This document shows positions 45,812 to 55,267 of a stretch of DNA of 64,000 nt, one piece after another. A program made the position numbers and the translations under genes. The DNA lies in contig NZ_CP036524.1 in NCBI RefSeq assembly GCF_008281175.1, forward strand, positions 682,001 through 746,000. Direction: 5' to 3'. The stretch's first letter is position 1; each line of letters begins with the position of its first letter. The stretch comes from [Clostridium] hylemonae DSM 15053. GTDB taxonomy: Bacteria; Bacillota; Clostridia; Lachnospirales; Lachnospiraceae. The notes under the pieces are model-generated. The model searched no databases and had not been told where the DNA came from. It saw only the letters and a list, made by a program, of their open reading frames with translations.

Positions 45812-46876
45812 TTATCCTCTTACTTTCATTGATTCTTCAATAATTTTCTCGCACAGTTCACCATAATCCATCCCGGCGTTCAGGGCGGCTCTCGGCAGAA
45901 GACTTGTAGGAGTCATGCCCGGAAGTCCGTTCATCTCCAGACAGTAAAATCTGCCGTCCGTCTCATCCACGATGAAGTCCGCCCGGGCATAGACGTCCAT
46001 GCGGAGCGCGTCGAACGCCTTTTCACCGGCGCGCTGGATCTTCTTCATCGTCTTTGCGTCGAGAGAGACCGGAGGACATATCTCCGTTGCCCCTCCGTCC
46101 TGGTATTTGTTCTCATAAGAAAACACTTCGTCTCTCGGAATGATCTCCACGAGCGGCAAAGCCTTTCCGGCCAGAATGCCGCAGGCGTATTCCCGTCCTT
46201 TTATGAACGGCTCTATGACGACTTCATCCTGATGGTCCTCGTCAAAGGAGCGGCGGACCGCCTCCTTATAGTCTTCTTCCGTGTGGCAGATATATACGCC
46301 GAGGCTCGATCCGCTGGAACACGGCTTTACGACGAGCGGCAGATAGTAGCCGAGCTCATCGAGCGGTGTGTTCTTCGTCTCTTCTGTAAGCGAAGTTCCG
46401 CGCGGAGTAGGCACGCGCGTCATCTTAAATACCTGCTTTGCCACCAGTTTGTTCATGGACATGGCGCATCCGAGTGAATTCGGCCCGGTATACTTAATAC
46501 CGAGGACATCAAACGTGGCCTGCATCTTTCCGTTTTCACCGACAGAACCGTGAAGTCCCATAAATGTGATATCGGCCAGCCGGCACAATTCAACGACATT
46601 TGGGCCGAGGTAGCATTCAGACTGGTCGGGCCGGGAAGCTCTGACCGCCTCGATATCCGGAGCGGTCGTCTTGATTCCACTGGCGATCTCAAGTCCGGCA
46701 TCCGGAAGGTCGAATACCTCATTAAGCTTATCAGAATCGTAAGGCAATCCGAGATAGACATCCAGCAAAAATGCCTTGTGTCCCCGTTCTCTTAAGGTTC
46801 TGCAGATACCGGCGCCCGAGATGAGGGATACATCGCGCTCAGGACTCAGTCCTCCGGCTAAAACGATAATCTTCAT
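45812..46876 (-). CDS. ddl: D-alanine--D-alanine ligase
   Basis: A 354-residue ATP-grasp enzyme. Recognisable parts are VLAGGLSPERDVSL at the N-terminus, GLHGSVGENGKMQ (phosphate/substrate loop), the ATP-grasp core with VVKPCSSGSSLGVY, and LEMNGLPGMTPTSLLPRAA at the end. It supplies D-Ala-D-Ala to MurF, encoded directly downstream. I chose ATG 46876; GGAGAG lies about 10 bases upstream, and TTG 46882 is an alternative start. pncB precedes it with an 18-base gap. Confidence 0.92.
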   Translation of the reverse strand: MKIIVLAGGLSPERDVSLISGAGICRTLRERGHKAFLLDVYLGLPYDSDKLNEVFDLPDAGLEIASGIKTTAPDIEAVRASRPDQSECYLGPNVVELCRLADITFMGLHGSVGENGKMQATFDVLGIKYTGPNSLGCAMSMNKLVAKQVFKMTRVPTPRGTSLTEETKNTPLDELGYYLPLVVKPCSSGSSLGVYICHTEEDYKEAVRRSFDEDHQDEVVIEPFIKGREYACGILAGKALPLVEIIPRDEVFSYENKYQDGGATEICPPVSLDAKTMKKIQRAGEKAFDALRMDVYARADFIVDETDGRFYCLEMNGLPGMTPTSLLPRAALNAGMDYGELCEKIIEESMKVRG

Positions 46877-46894
46877 AAACAAATACTCTCCTTT

Positions 46895-48349
46895 TTAATT
46901 AGTCGCACTTATCTGATCTAAGAGTGATTTCTTTACTTCATACAGTTTCTGTGACAAATCCACGTACACACGGTGAGGATAGAAGAGACGCTTCGTCTCT
47001 TCCCACAGTGTCTTCTTCTCCTGCCGGCAGTAAGCGGCAATTTCTTTTACAGAAGGAGATTTGTACACGCACTCCCCATTCTTAAATACAGGAACGAGGA
47101 TTTCACGCATGGTGTAAGAACCGCCCGGAAGCTTTGTCTTCTTCCATGTTTCGATCGGGTCGAAAAGGAGCAGGTCCTCATTCGTGTCATACGTCTCCCC
47201 GACAAAACAGATTAAATCAGCCTTAACTTTTCCTGTTGTTTTATCATAGATTCTATAGATCGTTTTGTTACCAGGATTTGTTATTTTCTCTGTGTTTTCA
47301 GAAATTTTTATCTTTGGTATGAATTCCCCGTCCTCATTTTGGATCGCGGCAAGCTTGTACACCCCGCCGAAAGAAGGGCAGTCCTTGGACGTTATGAGGT
47401 TTGTTCCGACGCCCCAGGAATTGATGGCCGCGCCCTGCATCTTCAGATCGTGGAGCAGGTATTCGTCAAGGTCATTGGAAGCGGTGATGGTCGCGTCTGA
47501 AAAACCGGCCGTATCCAGCATCTTGCGCGCCTCTTTGGAGAGATAGGCAAGGTCGCCGCTGTCGAGGCGGATGCCATATTTTTTGAAATGGACGCCCTCC
47601 TCCTTCATCTCTTTAAATACGCGTATCGCATTTGGCACGCCTGACTTCAGCGTATCGTACGTGTCAACGAGAAGAGTACAGTTGTCAGGATACATCTCAG
47701 CATAGGCTCTGAACGCGGAATACTCGTCTTTAAAGCTCATGATCCAGCTGTGCGCGTGTGTGCCCATGACCGGAACGTCAAAAAGCTGTCCGGCAAGCAC
47801 GTTGGAAGTACCTACGCAGCCTCCTATCATGGCCGCTCTTGCGCCGTACAGGCCGGCATCCGGACCCTGTGCGCGCCGCAGGCCAAACTCCATAATACCA
47901 TCCCCGTTTGCGGCAAATACGATCCGTGACGTCTTGGTCGCTATAAGTGACTGGTGGTTGATAATGTTCAGTATCGCCGTCTCCACAAGCTGGGCCTCCA
48001 TGATAGGCGCAACGACCTTCAGCAGAGGTTCCTTCGGAAATATGACAGTTCCTTCCGGAATGGCGTAGATATCGCCGCTGAAATGAAAACCGCTCAGATA
48101 GTGGAGGAAATCTTCACTGAAGATTCCCAGGCTTCTGAGATAGTCCACATCGTCATATGTGAAATTCAGATTCTTGATATAGTCAATTACCTGGTCAAGT
48201 CCGGCACATACGGAATAACCATTGTTGCAGGGATTCTGGCGGAAAAACACGTCAAAAATCACAGTTTCGTTCTGTCCCTGTTCATAATAACCCTGCATCA
48301 TCGTCAACTCATATAAGTCTGTCAGCAGGGTCAAATCTCTTCTACTCAT
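46895..48349 (-). CDS. pncB: Nicotinate phosphoribosyltransferase
   Basis: A 484-residue enzyme of the NAD salvage pathway, making nicotinate mononucleotide from nicotinate and PRPP. Motifs include LLTDLYELTMMQGY, FGLRRAQGPDAGL, GTHAHSWIMSF, LLVDTYDTLKSGV, and GIRLDSGDLAYLS, all typical of the long bacterial PncB type. ATG 48349 has AAAAAGGAG 13 bases upstream, a rather long spacing. It is the first gene of the pncB-ddl-murF block. Confidence 0.92.
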   Translation of the reverse strand: MSRRDLTLLTDLYELTMMQGYYEQGQNETVIFDVFFRQNPCNNGYSVCAGLDQVIDYIKNLNFTYDDVDYLRSLGIFSEDFLHYLSGFHFSGDIYAIPEGTVIFPKEPLLKVVAPIMEAQLVETAILNIINHQSLIATKTSRIVFAANGDGIMEFGLRRAQGPDAGLYGARAAMIGGCVGTSNVLAGQLFDVPVMGTHAHSWIMSFKDEYSAFRAYAEMYPDNCTLLVDTYDTLKSGVPNAIRVFKEMKEEGVHFKKYGIRLDSGDLAYLSKEARKMLDTAGFSDATITASNDLDEYLLHDLKMQGAAINSWGVGTNLITSKDCPSFGGVYKLAAIQNEDGEFIPKIKISENTEKITNPGNKTIYRIYDKTTGKVKADLICFVGETYDTNEDLLLFDPIETWKKTKLPGGSYTMREILVPVFKNGECVYKSPSVKEIAAYCRQEKKTLWEETKRLFYPHRVYVDLSQKLYEVKKSLLDQISATN

Positions 48350-48470
48350 TTTCCTGTTAAAACTCCTTTTTTCTCCGGACAGCCCAAACCGCCCTGTCTA
48401 AATAAATATTCTGTCTTATTATATCACCGTACGCATAAAATGTAAAAGAGAAAAGTAATCAACCAGAGGC

Positions 48471-49205
48471 TTAGACAAGCCTCTGGTTCTTATTGATCGT
48501 CTCTTGTATGATGTTCTGGCAGTATTGTCCGAGATGCTTTTTCGTCTCTTTATCCAGCTCGTTCGGATAGATGGGCGCGCCGTATTCCAGCACGACATGT
48601 GTCTTTTTGATCCTCGGGAACTGCTGTTCAAATATAGCGTGTGTATTGTTGAGGCTCATCGGTATAATGGCGCAGCCGGTCTTTTCCGCGATCTTAAAAG
48701 AGCCGTCGTGGAACGGCAGCATGCTGAGTTCTTCACCGTCATTGCGCGTACCTTCGGGGAAGATGCAGATGGAGATGCCTTCCTTCACATATTCGATGGC
48801 CTTCAGTATCGTCTTAAGCCCTTCCTTTGGCGTGCTTCTGTCGAGAAACAGGCAGTACAGCCGTTTCATCCAGTCTCTCAGAAGCGGGTAGCGCAGCATC
48901 TCCTTCTTGGCGATATATCCGGTGAGCCGGCGGCAGCGGGAATAGGTGATGAGTATGTCAAAGTAGCTCCTGTGGTTGCCGATAAAGAGGACCGGTTCGT
49001 CCGGTACGTTTTCCTCCCCGATGACAGTGACTTCCACCCCGGCGATGCAAAGCATAAGACGGAATACCCACTGTACGAGCCGAAGGGAGCTCATATCCGC
49101 GCTCTTCCTTCTGAACTTACGGATGATCCATTCCACGCCAAGTACCGGGATGCCCAGAACAAGATACAGTATCAGCACGATCACAACACAAATAAATCTT
49201 ATCAT
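48471..49205 (-). CDS. plsC: 1-acylglycerol-3-phosphate acyltransferase
   Basis: A 244-residue membrane-associated PlsC-type acyltransferase. The N-terminal hydrophobic segment (about 4-22) is followed by the catalytic NHRSYFD (HX4D) motif, the substrate motif FPEGTRN and the IIPMSL segment. It makes phosphatidic acid from lysophosphatidic acid in the inner membrane. ATG 49205 is preceded by AGAGAGG. It lies 34 bases downstream of malQ, but the two functions are unrelated. Confidence 0.88.
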   Translation of the reverse strand: MIRFICVVIVLILYLVLGIPVLGVEWIIRKFRRKSADMSSLRLVQWVFRLMLCIAGVEVTVIGEENVPDEPVLFIGNHRSYFDILITYSRCRRLTGYIAKKEMLRYPLLRDWMKRLYCLFLDRSTPKEGLKTILKAIEYVKEGISICIFPEGTRNDGEELSMLPFHDGSFKIAEKTGCAIIPMSLNNTHAIFEQQFPRIKKTHVVLEYGAPIYPNELDKETKKHLGQYCQNIIQETINKNQRLV

Positions 49206-49239
49206 CAGTATAACCTCTCTGTCTCAATTTAGTAATAAT

Positions 49240-50751
49240 TTAATATCTTCCATATAATATGGCCAGATCCTTCAGTTCCTTGGCGAGCAGCGCGCTTAAG
49301 ATCCCCTTTTTAAAACGCCAGTTCCAGTTGCCGGAGGCGGTGCCGGGAATGTTCATCCGCGCCTCTTTGCCGTAGGAGAGCACATCCTGCATCGGCACGA
49401 CCGCATACGCGGCGATGCTGCCCATACAGAGACGGATGAACTCCTTGTTGACCTTCGTGCCGTCGGAGTTCGTATACCGCTTAACCTTTTCTTTACAGGC
49501 GGGGTCAAGTGTCTCGTACCACCCAAGCGTCGTGTCATTGTCGTGTGTTCCGGTGTAACAGGCACAGCGGGTCGTCGTGAACTGATGAGGGAGAAAGTCA
49601 TTTTCCTGCGTTCCCTCAAACGCAAACTGAAGCACCTTCATGCCGGGGAAATGAAATTCATCCCTCAGCGCTTTCACTTCCGGTGTGATGACGCCCAGAT
49701 CCTCCGCAATGATCGGAAGGCCGCTGCCGAGCGCGTCCTCCACGGCACGAAACAGTTCCCGGCCCGGAGCTTTGACCCATTCTCCGTGCACGGCATTCTC
49801 CTCCCCGTACGGGACAGACCAGTATGCCTCAAAACCGCGGAAGTGGTCGATCCTCACAATATCAAGCAGGGATAGCTGATGGCGCATGCGCGAGATCCAC
49901 CACGCAAAGCCATCCTCCTCGTGTGCGTTCCAGTGGTAGAGCGGATTGCCCCACAGCTGGCCGGTCTCGGAGAAATAATCCGGCGGCACGCCTGCCACCT
50001 TGACGGGATACCCTCTGGAATCAAGCTGAAACAAGTGCTGGTTCGCCCACACATCCGCGCTGTCCATGGAGACGAAGATAGGAAGATCCCCGATGATCTG
50101 TATCTCATGCCGGTTGGCATAAGCTTTGAGCTTTGCCCACTCTTCAAAAAAGAGGAACTGGAGAAACTGATAAAAGCCGCATTCTTTTTCAAAGTCCTCT
50201 TTAAGCTGTGCCTTGTACTCCGGGGAAGGACAGCGGAAATTGTCCTCCCACTCAAGCCAGCTCACACCTCCGTGAGCGTCCTTGCACGCCATAAACAGCG
50301 CATAGTCGTCCAGCCAGCCCGCGTTCTGCGCGCAGAATGCGGTGTAGGACGTGATGAGCTCTCTGTGGGAGTCCTGATAGGCCGAAGTGAGGAAACGCCG
50401 GTAGGCATTTTTGAAAATGCGCTGCTTCCACGGAATGATCACCCCGTAATCGATATGCTCGTCGTCGCGCACCGGGCAGTGTAATATCTCGTACCCCTGT
50501 ACAAGATCCAGTTCTTTTAAGTGCGCCGGGCTTATGAGAAGGGGCTGGCCCGCAAACGCGGAAAAGCTCTGGTACGGGGAGTCGCCGTAGCCGGTATGGG
50601 TGAGCGGGAGCATCTGCCAGATATGCTGGCCCGCACGCTCCAGGAAGTCCACAAATTCATAGGCTTCTGCTCCCAGATCGCCTATGCCGTACGGGGACGG
50701 CAGAGAAGTGGGATGCAGCAGAATGCCGGAAATTCTTTTCTGTTCTTTCAT
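49240..50751 (-). CDS. malQ: 4-alpha-glucanotransferase (amylomaltase)
   Basis: A 503-residue GH77 enzyme. Characteristic features are the N-terminal SGILLHPTSLPSPYGIGDLG, QIIGDLPIFVSMDSADVW, VRIDHFRGFEAYW with the nucleophile Asp, PIIAEDLGVITPEV with the acid/base Glu, and TGTHDNDTTLGWY. It rearranges alpha-1,4 glucans and works with the branching enzyme in glycogen and maltodextrin metabolism. ATG 50751 is close to the divergent lipoprotein gene. No maltose transporter is adjacent. Confidence 0.93.
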   Translation of the reverse strand: MKEQKRISGILLHPTSLPSPYGIGDLGAEAYEFVDFLERAGQHIWQMLPLTHTGYGDSPYQSFSAFAGQPLLISPAHLKELDLVQGYEILHCPVRDDEHIDYGVIIPWKQRIFKNAYRRFLTSAYQDSHRELITSYTAFCAQNAGWLDDYALFMACKDAHGGVSWLEWEDNFRCPSPEYKAQLKEDFEKECGFYQFLQFLFFEEWAKLKAYANRHEIQIIGDLPIFVSMDSADVWANQHLFQLDSRGYPVKVAGVPPDYFSETGQLWGNPLYHWNAHEEDGFAWWISRMRHQLSLLDIVRIDHFRGFEAYWSVPYGEENAVHGEWVKAPGRELFRAVEDALGSGLPIIAEDLGVITPEVKALRDEFHFPGMKVLQFAFEGTQENDFLPHQFTTTRCACYTGTHDNDTTLGWYETLDPACKEKVKRYTNSDGTKVNKEFIRLCMGSIAAYAVVPMQDVLSYGKEARMNIPGTASGNWNWRFKKGILSALLAKELKDLAILYGRY

Positions 50752-50882
50752 GTGGATACGCCTGCTTTCTATAGAGATTAAGTAGTTTTATGACAAATAC
50801 GCGTCTATTATACTACAAAATTGGAATTTTTCATAGCTTTGCTGTGTATGATGTTAAAGAGAATGTAGCTTTGAGGAATCTG

Positions 50883-51290
50883 ATGAAAAGATTATGCTCC
50901 TGCGTGCTTCTTCTGGCCTGCACGCTTCTGCTTACTTCATGTTCTGTCACAAAGACGGACAAAGACAAGATCAGGGATATTGATTTTACGGTGGTCGATC
51001 CGGAGGATATCCCCGAAGAGCTGGCCGCACAGATAGAAGAGGCCAGGGCGGAACCGTTCAGGCTCACATACGGGGATAATGGATATCTGTACATTGCCCG
51101 TGGATATGGGACAAAAGATACAAGCGGGTACAGTGTGGAGGTGCCGGAATGTTATGAGACTTCCAATGCGGTCTGTATGAAGAGCAGCCTTCTCGGGCCG
51201 GACAAAACAGAAGAGGTGCTGAAAAAACCTACGTACCCGTATGTAGTTATAAAAATGGAATACAGCGACAAAAATGTAGAATTTGATTAA
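50883..51290 (+). CDS. Lipoprotein with PrcB-like domain
   Basis: A 135-residue exported lipoprotein: the signal peptide ends in the lipobox LLTSC (Cys about 20), after which a PrcB_C-like domain (GYLYIARGYGTKDTSGYSVEV; YPYVVIKME) covers the rest. PrcB is known as a protease-complex accessory protein in a spirochaete; the role here is unknown. ATG 50883 is chosen because it begins the signal peptide and AGGAATCTG precedes it; the frame is open further upstream to 50790. The SPOCS-LysM gene follows after 12 bases. Confidence 0.72.
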   Translation: MKRLCSCVLLLACTLLLTSCSVTKTDKDKIRDIDFTVVDPEDIPEELAAQIEEARAEPFRLTYGDNGYLYIARGYGTKDTSGYSVEVPECYETSNAVCMKSSLLGPDKTEEVLKKPTYPYVVIKMEYSDKNVEFD

Positions 51291-51302
51291 GGAGGTAAGA
51301 AA

Positions 51303-52862
51303 ATGGAATATATGAAAAAACAGGTACAGACGTACCGGATGGGTAAAGTCATTGCCGATCAGTTTTACATTGACGACGACTACAATGTACCGGACGTAAA
51401 AAGCGACGTGATGCGTATTATTCTCGGGGAAGGAACACTTGACGTAGAAGATATGAAGGTCGTGGAAAATTATATCCGCGTCACCGGTAAGATGAACTTC
51501 AAAGTATTGTATGTGACAGAGGAGGGGGAATCGAGACTGTCGGCTCTGGAAGGGCGGATTCCTTTTGAAGAGATGATATACACCGAGCAGGAGCCGGAGG
51601 GCGCACCGTTTATCAAATCTTCCAATATAGACCTTACGGTGACGACGATTCACTCGAGAAAGCTGAACCTGAAAGCGCTCGTGGAGCTTCAGGTATCTTC
51701 AGAGGGTATGGACGACCTGGAAGTAACGACGGATATCTTGAGCGATTCACCGCTTTATAAGCGGTATACGGGGAGACAGATGCTGCGCATGCTCACCTCG
51801 AAGAAAGATACATACCGCATCAAAGAAGAAGTGGCCATCAGCGGGACGAAAGAGAATGTAGGCACACTGCTCTGGACAGACGTGACGAGCCGCAAGCTCG
51901 ATACGAGGCTTGGCGCGGACGAGATGCTCATCCAGGGAGAGCTGATGCTGTTCTGCTTTTATGAATCGCTGGAAGGCAAGACGGACTGGATCGAACAGGT
52001 GATTCCTTACGAAGGACGTATAGAATGTTACGGAGCACAAGATAATATGTATCATCAGATCTATCCGGAACTTGCGGACGTCAATATCGATATCCGCATG
52101 GATGAGGACGGAGAGATGCGGCTGCTCGGCGTGGAGGCAACGCTTGAGATGCGGCTTATCGTGTATGAAGAAGAAAACGAGGATGTGCTGGAGGATGTAT
52201 ATTCTCTCGAACAGAAATGTATTCCGAGGATCACAGAAGAGACCTTTGAAAAGCTGCTCATGCAGAACCACTCAAAATGTAAAGTGATCGAGCAGCTGTC
52301 TCTTCCGGAGATAAAGGACAGTATGCTGCAGGTGTGCCACAGCAGCGGAAAGATACAGCTGGAACGGACGGAGATCGTGGACGGCGGTATTCAGATAGAG
52401 GGCGTGCTCCACATCAGTTTTCTCTATGTAAAGGCAGACGACGTCATTCCGTTTGATACGTGGCAGGGGATGGTCCCGTTTTCCTATCTGCTGGAGAGTA
52501 ATGAAACGAGCAGTGATATGACATACGATCTGACCTATGCGGTGGAACAGCTCTCCATCGGCCTGCTTGGAAGCGACGAGATAGAGGTCAAGGCAGTGCT
52601 GGCGTTCAACAGCTTCTTAAAGCAGCCGGTGCGCATTTCCAATATTGAGGAAGTGGACTTTGAACCGGTAGACATGGAAGAGATGGAGCGGCGTCCGGGT
52701 ATTGTCGGATATATCGTCCGGGACGGGGACCTGCTCTGGGATCTCGCCAAACGCTACAGCACTACAGTGGAAGGGATCATGGAAGTGAACGGACTGGAGT
52801 CGGAACAGGTAAAACCAGGGGATAAGATATTGATTTTTAAGGAGAACATGAGTATACTATAA
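51303..52862 (+). CDS. SPOCS (DUF3794) and LysM domain sporulation protein
   Basis: A 519-residue protein. Several DUF3794/SPOCS repeats cover residues about 35-440 (beginning VKSDVMRIILGEGTLDVEDMKV; VNIDIRMDEDGEM; VKAVLAFNSFLKQPV), and a LysM domain closes it (about 462-510, YIVRDGDLLWDLAKRYSTT). Such proteins act in spore coat or cortex formation; LysM binds peptidoglycan. No signal peptide is visible, as expected for mother-cell proteins. A ribosome binding site AAGGAGG lies 8 bases before the first ATG (51303). A 62-base gap separates it from ispE. Confidence 0.87.
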   Translation: MEYMKKQVQTYRMGKVIADQFYIDDDYNVPDVKSDVMRIILGEGTLDVEDMKVVENYIRVTGKMNFKVLYVTEEGESRLSALEGRIPFEEMIYTEQEPEGAPFIKSSNIDLTVTTIHSRKLNLKALVELQVSSEGMDDLEVTTDILSDSPLYKRYTGRQMLRMLTSKKDTYRIKEEVAISGTKENVGTLLWTDVTSRKLDTRLGADEMLIQGELMLFCFYESLEGKTDWIEQVIPYEGRIECYGAQDNMYHQIYPELADVNIDIRMDEDGEMRLLGVEATLEMRLIVYEEENEDVLEDVYSLEQKCIPRITEETFEKLLMQNHSKCKVIEQLSLPEIKDSMLQVCHSSGKIQLERTEIVDGGIQIEGVLHISFLYVKADDVIPFDTWQGMVPFSYLLESNETSSDMTYDLTYAVEQLSIGLLGSDEIEVKAVLAFNSFLKQPVRISNIEEVDFEPVDMEEMERRPGIVGYIVRDGDLLWDLAKRYSTTVEGIMEVNGLESEQVKPGDKILIFKENMSIL

Positions 52863-52924
52863 GTACACTGTATACAAGATACAACGTTGGGGAACAAAGG
52901 CGTAAAGATACGAGGAGATAACAT

Positions 52925-53800
52925 ATGGATAAATTGGAGTTGAAGGCACTGGCAAAAGTGAATCTGGGCCTGGATGTGCTCGGAAGAAGGAGCAGCGGCT
53001 ACCACGATGTGCGCATGGTCATGCAGACAGTGTATCTGTACGATCAGGTGATCATGGAGAAGAAAAAGAAACCGGGAATCGAGGTTGAGACGAATCTGTA
53101 TTTTCTTCCCGTCAATGAAAATAATCTTGCGTACAAGGCTGCAAAGCTGCTGATGGATGAATTTAAGATCAAAGAGGGAATCAAGATCACGCTCAAAAAG
53201 CATATACCGGTGGCGGCGGGGATGGCAGGCGGAAGTTCCAATGCGGCGGCAGTGCTCTATGGAATGAACCGTATGTTCTCCCTGAAGCTGTCGGAGGAGG
53301 AGCTGATGGAGCGCGGCGTGGCTCTGGGCGCGGACGTCCCTTACTGTATCATGCGCGGAACGGTACTGGCAGAAGGCATAGGGGAGGTCCTCACACCTCT
53401 GGCTCCTATGCCGAAGTGCCATATACTGATAGCGAAGCCGCCCATCAGTGTGTCGACCAAATTTGTGTACGATGAGCTTGATTCCCATGAGATAACAAAG
53501 CATCCGGATATCGACGGAATAATAGCGGGTCTCAATGGACAAGACCTGGCCCGGATAGCCGGAAGCCTTGGAAATGTGCTGGAGGAAGTAACGGTCCGGG
53601 AATACCCGGTGATCGAACAGATAAAGAATACGATGAAGGAACAGGGTGCGCTGAATGCCATTATGAGCGGAAGCGGCCCGACCGTGTTCGGTATATTTGA
53701 GGAGAAGAGCAGAGCGAGAGAGGCCGGCAGAAAGATAAAAGAAACAGGAGCAACAAAGCAGGTGTATGTGACAAACGTACATAATGCAAGGAGGAAATAA
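52925..53800 (+). CDS. ispE: 4-diphosphocytidyl-2-C-methyl-D-erythritol kinase
   Basis: A 291-residue GHMP-superfamily kinase of the MEP isoprenoid pathway. The N-terminus reads ALAKVNLGLDVLGRR, followed by HDVRMVMQTVYLYD, the ATP-binding loop PVAAGMAGGSSNAAAVL (about 97-113) and MSGSGPTVFGIF near the end. ATG 52925 is preceded by GAGGAG. The gene is followed by gntR after two bases and spoIIR downstream, an order common in Clostridia. Confidence 0.93.
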   Translation: MDKLELKALAKVNLGLDVLGRRSSGYHDVRMVMQTVYLYDQVIMEKKKKPGIEVETNLYFLPVNENNLAYKAAKLLMDEFKIKEGIKITLKKHIPVAAGMAGGSSNAAAVLYGMNRMFSLKLSEEELMERGVALGADVPYCIMRGTVLAEGIGEVLTPLAPMPKCHILIAKPPISVSTKFVYDELDSHEITKHPDIDGIIAGLNGQDLARIAGSLGNVLEEVTVREYPVIEQIKNTMKEQGALNAIMSGSGPTVFGIFEEKSRAREAGRKIKETGATKQVYVTNVHNARRK

Positions 53801-53802
53801 GC

Positions 53803-54480
53803 ATGGAACCTAACTTTCAAGTCAATATGAACGAATACCTCCCGCTGCGGGATGTAGTGTTCAATACACTGCGCCAGGCGATCCTGCACGGGGAGTTAAA
53901 GCCCGGTGAGCGGCTTATGGAGATCCAGCTCGCCAATAAACTCGGGGTGAGCCGTACACCGATACGCGAGGCGATCCGGAAGCTGGAGCTGGAAGGGCTG
54001 GTGCTCATGATCCCGAGAAAAGGCGCGGAAGTAGCGGAGATCACGGAGAAGAGCCTGCGGGATGTGCTGGAAGTGAGAAAGGCGCTGGAAGAGCTTGCGG
54101 TACAGCTCTGCTGCGACAAGATCACGAAGGAGGAGATCCGGGAGCTTGAAAAGGCGGCGGAGGATTTCAAGACAGCGATCAGGAACGGGGGACTTACGGA
54201 GATCGCGGAAGCGGACGTAAAGTTTCATGATGTCATCTATATGGCGACGGACAACCAGAAGCTGATCCAGCTTCTGAACAATCTGCGGGAGCAGATGTAC
54301 CGCTACCGGATGGAGTATCTGAAAAGCGATGAAGTATATCCGCATCTCATATCCGAGCATGAAGCGATTATCCGGCATGTCGAGGGAAAAGAAAAAGAAA
54401 AGGCTACGGAAGTTGTGAGCAGACATATAGACAACCAGGTGGAGGGGGTCGTTGACACACTCCGCACAAAAAAATCATAA
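53803..54480 (+). CDS. GntR-family regulator, FadR subgroup (FCD domain)
   Basis: A 225-residue regulator. The winged helix at the N-terminus reads FNTLRQAILHGELKPGERLMEIQLANKLGVSRTPIREAIRKLELEGLV, a standard GntR head quoted here only in parts: GELKPGERL and GVSRTPIREAI. The C-terminal FCD domain (about 95-215) has metal-binding positions (DVKFHDVIY, HLISEHEAI, VSRHIDNQV). The ligand, probably a carboxylate, is unknown. It starts 2 bases after ispE, so the two are co-transcribed, though there is no obvious functional link. Confidence 0.88.
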   Translation: MEPNFQVNMNEYLPLRDVVFNTLRQAILHGELKPGERLMEIQLANKLGVSRTPIREAIRKLELEGLVLMIPRKGAEVAEITEKSLRDVLEVRKALEELAVQLCCDKITKEEIRELEKAAEDFKTAIRNGGLTEIAEADVKFHDVIYMATDNQKLIQLLNNLREQMYRYRMEYLKSDEVYPHLISEHEAIIRHVEGKEKEKATEVVSRHIDNQVEGVVDTLRTKKS

Positions 54481-54568
54481 AATTCATACAGGCGCTGTAT
54501 AAGAGCCGGAAAATGTGTACAGACTTCTTATAACATCCGAGGGGATCGTTAATAAGGAGGTACATATC

Positions 54569-55249
54569 ATGCGGGAAGAAATTGAAAAGAGATATAGAAA
54601 GAAACAGCTCATCTGTGTTATACTTGGTGTCTGTATAGCGCTGATCCTGACGGGAAGCATCGTTAACCGGCGGATGAAGGTGGTCGATGCGAAAGTGCGC
54701 AGGACACAGGAGAAGCTGGCCGGGGAAGTATTCCGTTTTCACGTGCTTGCCAACAGTGACAGTGAAGAGGACCAGGCGCTGAAGCTGAAGGTCAGGGACG
54801 CGGTGCTTGCGTATATGAAGTCTGATATGAAAGATGAGACGACCGGCGAGCCGTCTGCAGAGGACACAAAGCAGTGGGCGCAGAGACATCTCGGTGACAT
54901 AGAAGAAAAAGCAGGGGAGATCATCCGTGAGGAAGGATATTCTTACGGGGTGAAGGCGAACGTTCAGGTATGCCATTTTCCGGACAAGACTTACGGGGAT
55001 ATCACATTTCCGGAGGGCGACTATGAGGCGCTGCGCATTGAGATAGGGAAAGCCGAAGGACATAACTGGTGGTGCGTGCTCTATCCGAACCTGTGCTTTA
55101 TGAGTACAACGTGCGCGGTCGTGAGTGACGAGGGAAAAGAAGAGCTGAAAGAAGTGCTCACGGACGATGAATACGAAATGGTGACAGCCACTTCGGACTT
55201 TAAGATAAAATGGTTTTTCTTTGGAGGAGATGCCGGGAAAGACCAGTAG
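54569..55249 (+). CDS. spoIIR: Stage II sporulation protein R
   Basis: A 226-residue exported sporulation protein. A membrane segment near residues 15-32 precedes the SpoIIR domain with VFRFHVLANSDSEEDQALKLKVRD and YPNLCFMSTTCAVV. In sporulation, SpoIIR made in the forespore signals across the membrane to activate pro-sigma-E processing by SpoIIGA in the mother cell. ATG 54569 has AAGGAGG 8 bases upstream; the longer frame to 54515 has no such site. It is in the same direction as gntR with an 88-base gap that may hold its own forespore promoter. Confidence 0.92.
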   Translation: MREEIEKRYRKKQLICVILGVCIALILTGSIVNRRMKVVDAKVRRTQEKLAGEVFRFHVLANSDSEEDQALKLKVRDAVLAYMKSDMKDETTGEPSAEDTKQWAQRHLGDIEEKAGEIIREEGYSYGVKANVQVCHFPDKTYGDITFPEGDYEALRIEIGKAEGHNWWCVLYPNLCFMSTTCAVVSDEGKEELKEVLTDDEYEMVTATSDFKIKWFFFGGDAGKDQ

Positions 55250-55267
55250 AAACATGGAGGCAGTTTC